A stretch of DNA of 64,000 bases, taken from contig JAUPFV010000005.1 in the NCBI GenBank assembly GCA_036936605.1, positions 80,178,885 to 80,242,884 on the forward strand. Reading direction: 5' to 3'. The DNA is from Limnanthes douglasii subsp. nivea (Eukaryota; Streptophyta; Magnoliopsida; Brassicales; Limnanthaceae). Below are positions 59,939 to 64,000 of the stretch, piece by piece; position 1 is the stretch's first letter, and each line of letters begins with the position of its first letter. Below the pieces are notes generated by a model. The model ran no database searches. It was not told the origin of the DNA and saw nothing but the letters and a program-made list of their open reading frames with translations. The position numbers were made by a program, and so were the translations under genes.

Positions 59939-62219
59939 GTGTGTATTTGTTTGAAATACGCTGATGAACCTCAAAATAAATTAGAAGAGTTGCCTTGGAT
60001 TTTTTTTCAAGTGGGTGTGCCACTGAATTTTATAAGTTAGATTGTAAGAGACAATTTTAACTACTAAACTTCAGTTGTAATGAATTTATTTGTATACAAT
60101 AAACCACAACAATAAAAAATATAAATGCTGTTTTCATTTTTCCAATAGGGTTTTGAAATGATATTAATATGTTGAGTGTACATTGTTTGGACAATAAATT
60201 TATTATGTGATGAAGTTTCTTTGGTTTTGGCGCTTTAAATTCCTCAGGTAAGTCAAATTGTGAACAATTGATCCCTCAAATTCAAAAACCTCTTTTATCC
60301 ATCGACGGACATTTTTAGCAATACATTTCTTCTTCATCTTATGCTAAAGAACTTCGTTAAAGATCATGTTTTACATTGAATATTTTATTCTTCATCATAA
60401 AATTATATCATTTATGTTTTGTTCTTCTCACTTTTGCTTTCAAATCAAAAAAGCTAAAACACAAAATAACTTCTTGAATAAACTTAAGCCATGTTTATTT
60501 TAAAATATATGTACAAAACACTTCTCACTTTAAGTATCATAAGTCTGTCAATATCCTATTGCCATTGACTAAATATTTAAATGAGGACAGGAGCGAGAAT
60601 GTACTATTAATCAAATTATATCACTCTAAGGCTAACCTATTTGTCCCTCAAAAAAGCCTCTCCATATATAATACATAATATTTCAAACCTTTGAATGAAA
60701 AACGATTTTATTATTTGATAATAAATAATTATTACGAGAATGAGTAAATATAATTTTAACTTCATTAATAGATGATTCATTAGTATATACTTTCAACATG
60801 TTGTTACATTAGTATCGACTTCGAATAAATGTACTGCCCTTTGATTAGACAGGATTTTCCGAGTTGTATGCTTAACGTGATCCAAATTTAGATAATAAAT
60901 TTGTGCGAACTATATTTCATTTTTTGCATTTACGGAACATATAATATATTTGTTCTTTTACAACTAATAAATAGTAAGTCAAAATTTCTCGTTAATTTCT
61001 CTATGTTTTAATTTGTTCACCGTTTTTACTTTTCCTCCTTTCAATTATCTCGAATATAAATTTAGACACATATTCGACCGTAATATATATACAGACACAT
61101 ATAGCCGATAATAACATATAATCCATAATAAGCATCGTACTTTATTGTATTGACTTTTATTTTAATAAAAATACTCACCACAACAATAATTTATTCCTTA
61201 ATAAAACTAATGTTTTCATCTTATTTTTTACGGCTGGAATCACAAGCATAGCGGATCATTTTTAGACAACATAACAATATCTTTTTAGAAGTAGTCTAGT
61301 TGTTGTTACGAACCATTTTTGCTCCTTTCTGTTTTTCATGTTTAATTTCAATTGCAGTCATGATATTAATGAGTGTCATTTTAACTTCGCTCGTTTGTGA
61401 TTCTTCGCGTGACGAAATTATAAGATAATTGTTCGTATTTGAACATTTTTTGAGATTACTGTTGACGAAATGATAAGATAATTGTTCAACTTTTTTGAGA
61501 TTACTACTTTTACGTGCACGAGCTTATCAATTGCGTTTTTTATCTGATCATATATTTGGGGATATAAGTGATTTTCGGTCAACAAAATTCATAATCAAAA
61601 TGCTAAGATATAAAAAATATTTTATAATTTTTTTATATGGTTGTTATGTTTTTTTTTATATATTTCTAGCGGCCGAACTGTGTTGGTGAATAAGTTGAAG
61701 AAATGGTCCAAAATGATATTTATTATGTGTTTGTTTCATTTGTTTTTTTTAACTTCTCCGACATTGGTTCATAGATGCAATGAATTTCGATGTCATTACC
61801 AACACTGTCCACTTGTATTTCTAAAAGTGAAAATGGTAACAGTCAAATAAAACTTGGGTTAAAATTAGGATGCATATTTTTTTATATACGAACATATACG
61901 CAAGTTAATATTTTTTTAACTGAACAATAGAACAAACCAAAATTTGTAGTTAAGTAACATCGAAATCCAAACACGATAAAAAATAACCACGTACAAAAAT
62001 TAAAATATAAAGAAAAACTGCTCCATCAAAATCAAAATACAATAAAAAATAACTTTTTTTATGTATAGTTGATATTATTAAATAATAGTTATAGGCATGT
62101 GTGTACATATGATAAATTAATATTTGTTGATAAAATAAACTAAGTAAAGAAAACGGTAGCGGAAGGAAGAGACACCAAAAATTCGGAATCGTTTGAATTT
62201 GATTTAGCGGGAGAAAACT

Positions 62220-62226
62220 TATAAAA
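62220..62226 (+). promoter_or_regulatory. TATA box of the U6 gene
   Basis: TATAAAA, 144 bp before the ATG at 62364. Confidence 0.7.
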
Positions 62227-62363
62227 CCCCATTAACAATGGGGATTAAAGGACCCGCAGTCTACTCAATCTCCTACAAGCAGAATCTCATTAACAAAGAA
62301 AGAAGATTTGTCTTCTCTTTCCGCAAGCATTTTTTCTTTAGCAGTCGAGTACCAAAAGAAATA

Positions 62364-64000
62364 ATGTCGGGGGAAAATGTTAGGAAGACTAGAAGACGCA
62401 ACAATCCAGGTGTTCGTGTAGTTGGAAGTAGGGTATACGATTCCGAGAACGGTAAAACATGCCATCAGGTATCGTGAAAAATTTGAAATTGGAATATGCT
62501 TATCTTATCTGTTTCGTTTACGATGGATTGATTGATTCGATGGTGATGGTGAAGGTAAAAAGAATTGAAATGAAAATTTGCTGTCAGCCATAGTTGTTTT
62601 TATACTTGTTGTTGAATGAATTGCATATGGTTTTTTAGATTCATCATACAGAGAAGGGTTTCCATTCTAGTGTGGCTGCGAAATCTTTATCCACATGGAT
62701 AATTATAATATACTATACCTTCATATCTTAAGGTTGAGTTTGGGTTAAAAGAAACATTTATTTAATATAAACTATGAAACCTGTCCAACACTTTTTTGGG
62801 TCAGTAACCACATGGCTCTTTTATATACATAAATTTGGTATTTCAAAAATTATTGAATCTGGTGTATATGTTTTATGCCAATAACCAATAAGTTTAAATT
62901 GTCTTGTCAAAATATAAAGTCCTAGCATAAATTCCGAACCAGAGAAGAGTAGCATTGATTTTTCTATATTCAGTTTAGGGTTCAAGACTTTATCCCATTG
63001 ATGTTAATGGAGTCGGTTGATGTGGGATAAAAACCTTAATTCTCAAGTTTTACTTGCATTATGGTGTGTATTTTTTGATTTAATTATTTTGATTACAACC
63101 ATATTTTGTTATATTTATCTATATAAATTTAATAACTTGTCAATTTTATTTATTGGTTTTTCTTTTCTTATTTAAACCATGTGACGCAGTGCCGGCAGAA
63201 GACGATGGATTTTGTTGCATTGTGCAAGAATCTTATAGAGAATAAGCGTTGTGTTATTAGCTATTGTCACAAATGTTTGCACAACAGGTTAGGCAATGAA
63301 TGACACTTCTCTTCGCTTGTAGTTGTAGTTATCATTCATTAGTTTTCACCTTAATTAATTAGCTGTTCTGACTTCCAAGCGAACTCAGATATGGGGAGAA
63401 CGCGGAAGAAGTGTCGGTGTTGGAAGGTTGGATCTGCCCTAGATGCAAAGGGATCTGCAATTGCAGCGTTTGCATGTAGGTATTTTGGATATATATTATT
63501 TTACTTGTAACACACAGAGTGAGGCTAATGGTGCATGATCATATTGTGCTTTTCAGGAAAAAACGAGGCTGCAAACCTACTGGCATAATGGTCCACACTG
63601 CAAAGAGGACCGGATATTCTTCAGTCTCTGATCTGCTCCATGTCACTAATCTCGAGAGTTCATCTGACGAGATCGGCCAACATTTAAAGGAGTCCTCTAC
63701 CAACAAGGTTTATATTCATTCAGTTTTGTTTCATCTTTTTTTACCAAAATTTAAGTTTGATGGATATGAAATTTTCCATCTTTTGAAAGTTTCATGAGAT
63801 TTATTAGAATTTTTAAAGCGCAACTGAGATAATGATTTCGTGGTATAACATAACTATTTTGGTTAATTTGTAGAACTCCAAGAGGAAGCCACCCATAGAA
63901 ATTCTCAACTGCAGCAGCAGTGTCGACCATGCTACTCAGAATTATGCTGAGGCCAGTGATATCACTAGGAAAAAACTGAAAAGGAAAGGGAAAGATAGAA
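62364..64000 (+). CDS. CDCA7-like zf-4CXXC_R1 protein, U6, cut by window end; keeps Trp82
   Basis: Visible exons: 62364-62468, 63190-63287, 63389-63475, 63557-63707 and the start of exon 5 (63874 to the window edge). The zinc finger is complete and differs from U3-U5 by one base: position 63430 is G rather than C, giving GWICPRCKGICNC rather than GSICPRCKGICNC. Trp before the third CxxC is the usual residue in the CDCA7/R1 family, so this unit is closest to the ancestral finger. DDT-like region, exon 11 and C-terminus lie beyond the window, so it is unknown whether it has the 17-bp duplication. Confidence 0.87.

Larger units (their letters stand above)
57723..62219 (+). other. Post-gene region of U5 and spacer of U6
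   Basis: Noncoding. Diverged direct repeats begin near 58010 and 59110; micro-ORF at 58505-58552. It carries a long TA microsatellite (59886-59936) that is only 10-20 bp in U3-U5. No other gene was seen. Confidence 0.7.
21365..64000 (+). repeat. Tandem array of six CDCA7-like gene units (U1-U6)
   Basis: The same intergenic and gene sequence recurs head to tail. Using a common phase point (GTCACATG at the end of the post-gene spacer) the units are U1 21365-26992, U2 26993-33389, U3 33390-41378, U4 41379-49655, U5 49656-57948 and U6 57949 to beyond the window. Spacing of the gene start codons is 8282 (U3-U4), 8306 (U4-U5) and 8331 bp (U5-U6). U3-U6 are nearly identical in exons, introns and spacers, while U1 and U2 are clearly diverged. 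Private marks include a 333-bp deletion in U3 (at 35989, relative to U4 43950-44280), a deletion of about 25 bp in U4 near 42976, and an expanded TA run in U6. Confidence 0.95.

Noticed and set aside
33390..64000. Array as an assembly artefact
   Set aside because: Each unit has private substitutions, indels and microsatellite lengths spread over spacer and gene, which simple duplication of one contig would not produce. It still needs read-depth support.

Overview
The window is plant nuclear DNA, most likely from a eudicot. It is AT-rich, its genes have GT-AG introns, and it is full of plant-type LTR retrotransposons (Ty3/gypsy of the Tat lineage and several Ty1/copia), with one LINE fragment and one TRIM-like element. 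There is no sign of operons, CRISPR, tRNA or rRNA genes. The species cannot be named from sequence alone.

Positions 1-21364 are retrotransposon debris. A decayed Tat-type gypsy element on the plus strand (1 to about 10440) carries gag, protease, reverse transcriptase, two RNase H regions and integrase. It also has a 50-bp tandem repeat block, an antisense ORF (6085-9031, minus) and the start of a 3' LTR. A minus-strand LINE remnant follows (11048-12345), then a minus-strand copia 5' half with gag, protease start, primer-binding site and LTR (12861 to about 14400), then a plus-strand copia 3' half (15140-16282 and beyond). A second Tat element in minus orientation ends the block: LTR start at 17471, extra ORF on the plus strand at 17930-20320, tandem repeats at 20475-20870, and pol C-terminus at 20885-21364.

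Positions 21365-64000 are a tandem array of six units, called U1-U6 here. Each is built around one gene for a CDCA7-like nuclear protein with a zf-4CXXC_R1 zinc finger followed by a DDT-like region. U1 (21365-26992) and U2 (26993-33389) are old and broken. U1 keeps only exon 1, split by a copia element and a TRIM. U2 keeps only exons 10-12, and its gene body is replaced by 1.35 kb of unrelated DNA. U3 (33390-41378), U4 (41379-49655), U5 (49656-57948) and U6 (57949 to the window end) are nearly identical, with a period of about 8.3 kb, and each has a 12-exon gene (U6 is cut by the window edge). U5 gives a 578-residue product. U3 and U4 carry a 17-bp tandem duplication in exon 11 that shifts the frame and gives a predicted 613-residue product with a new C-terminus. 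U6 alone keeps a Trp in the zinc finger that is Ser in U3-U5.

The family is linked in other organisms to chromatin remodelling and DNA methylation (CDCA7 with HELLS/DDM1). Recent local amplification of such a gene, beside dense transposon sequence, is the main point of interest. Between the genes, each unit also carries a minus-strand promoter-like module with a tiny conserved ORF, and a pair of diverged direct repeats about 1.1 kb apart. All identities and boundaries were judged by eye.
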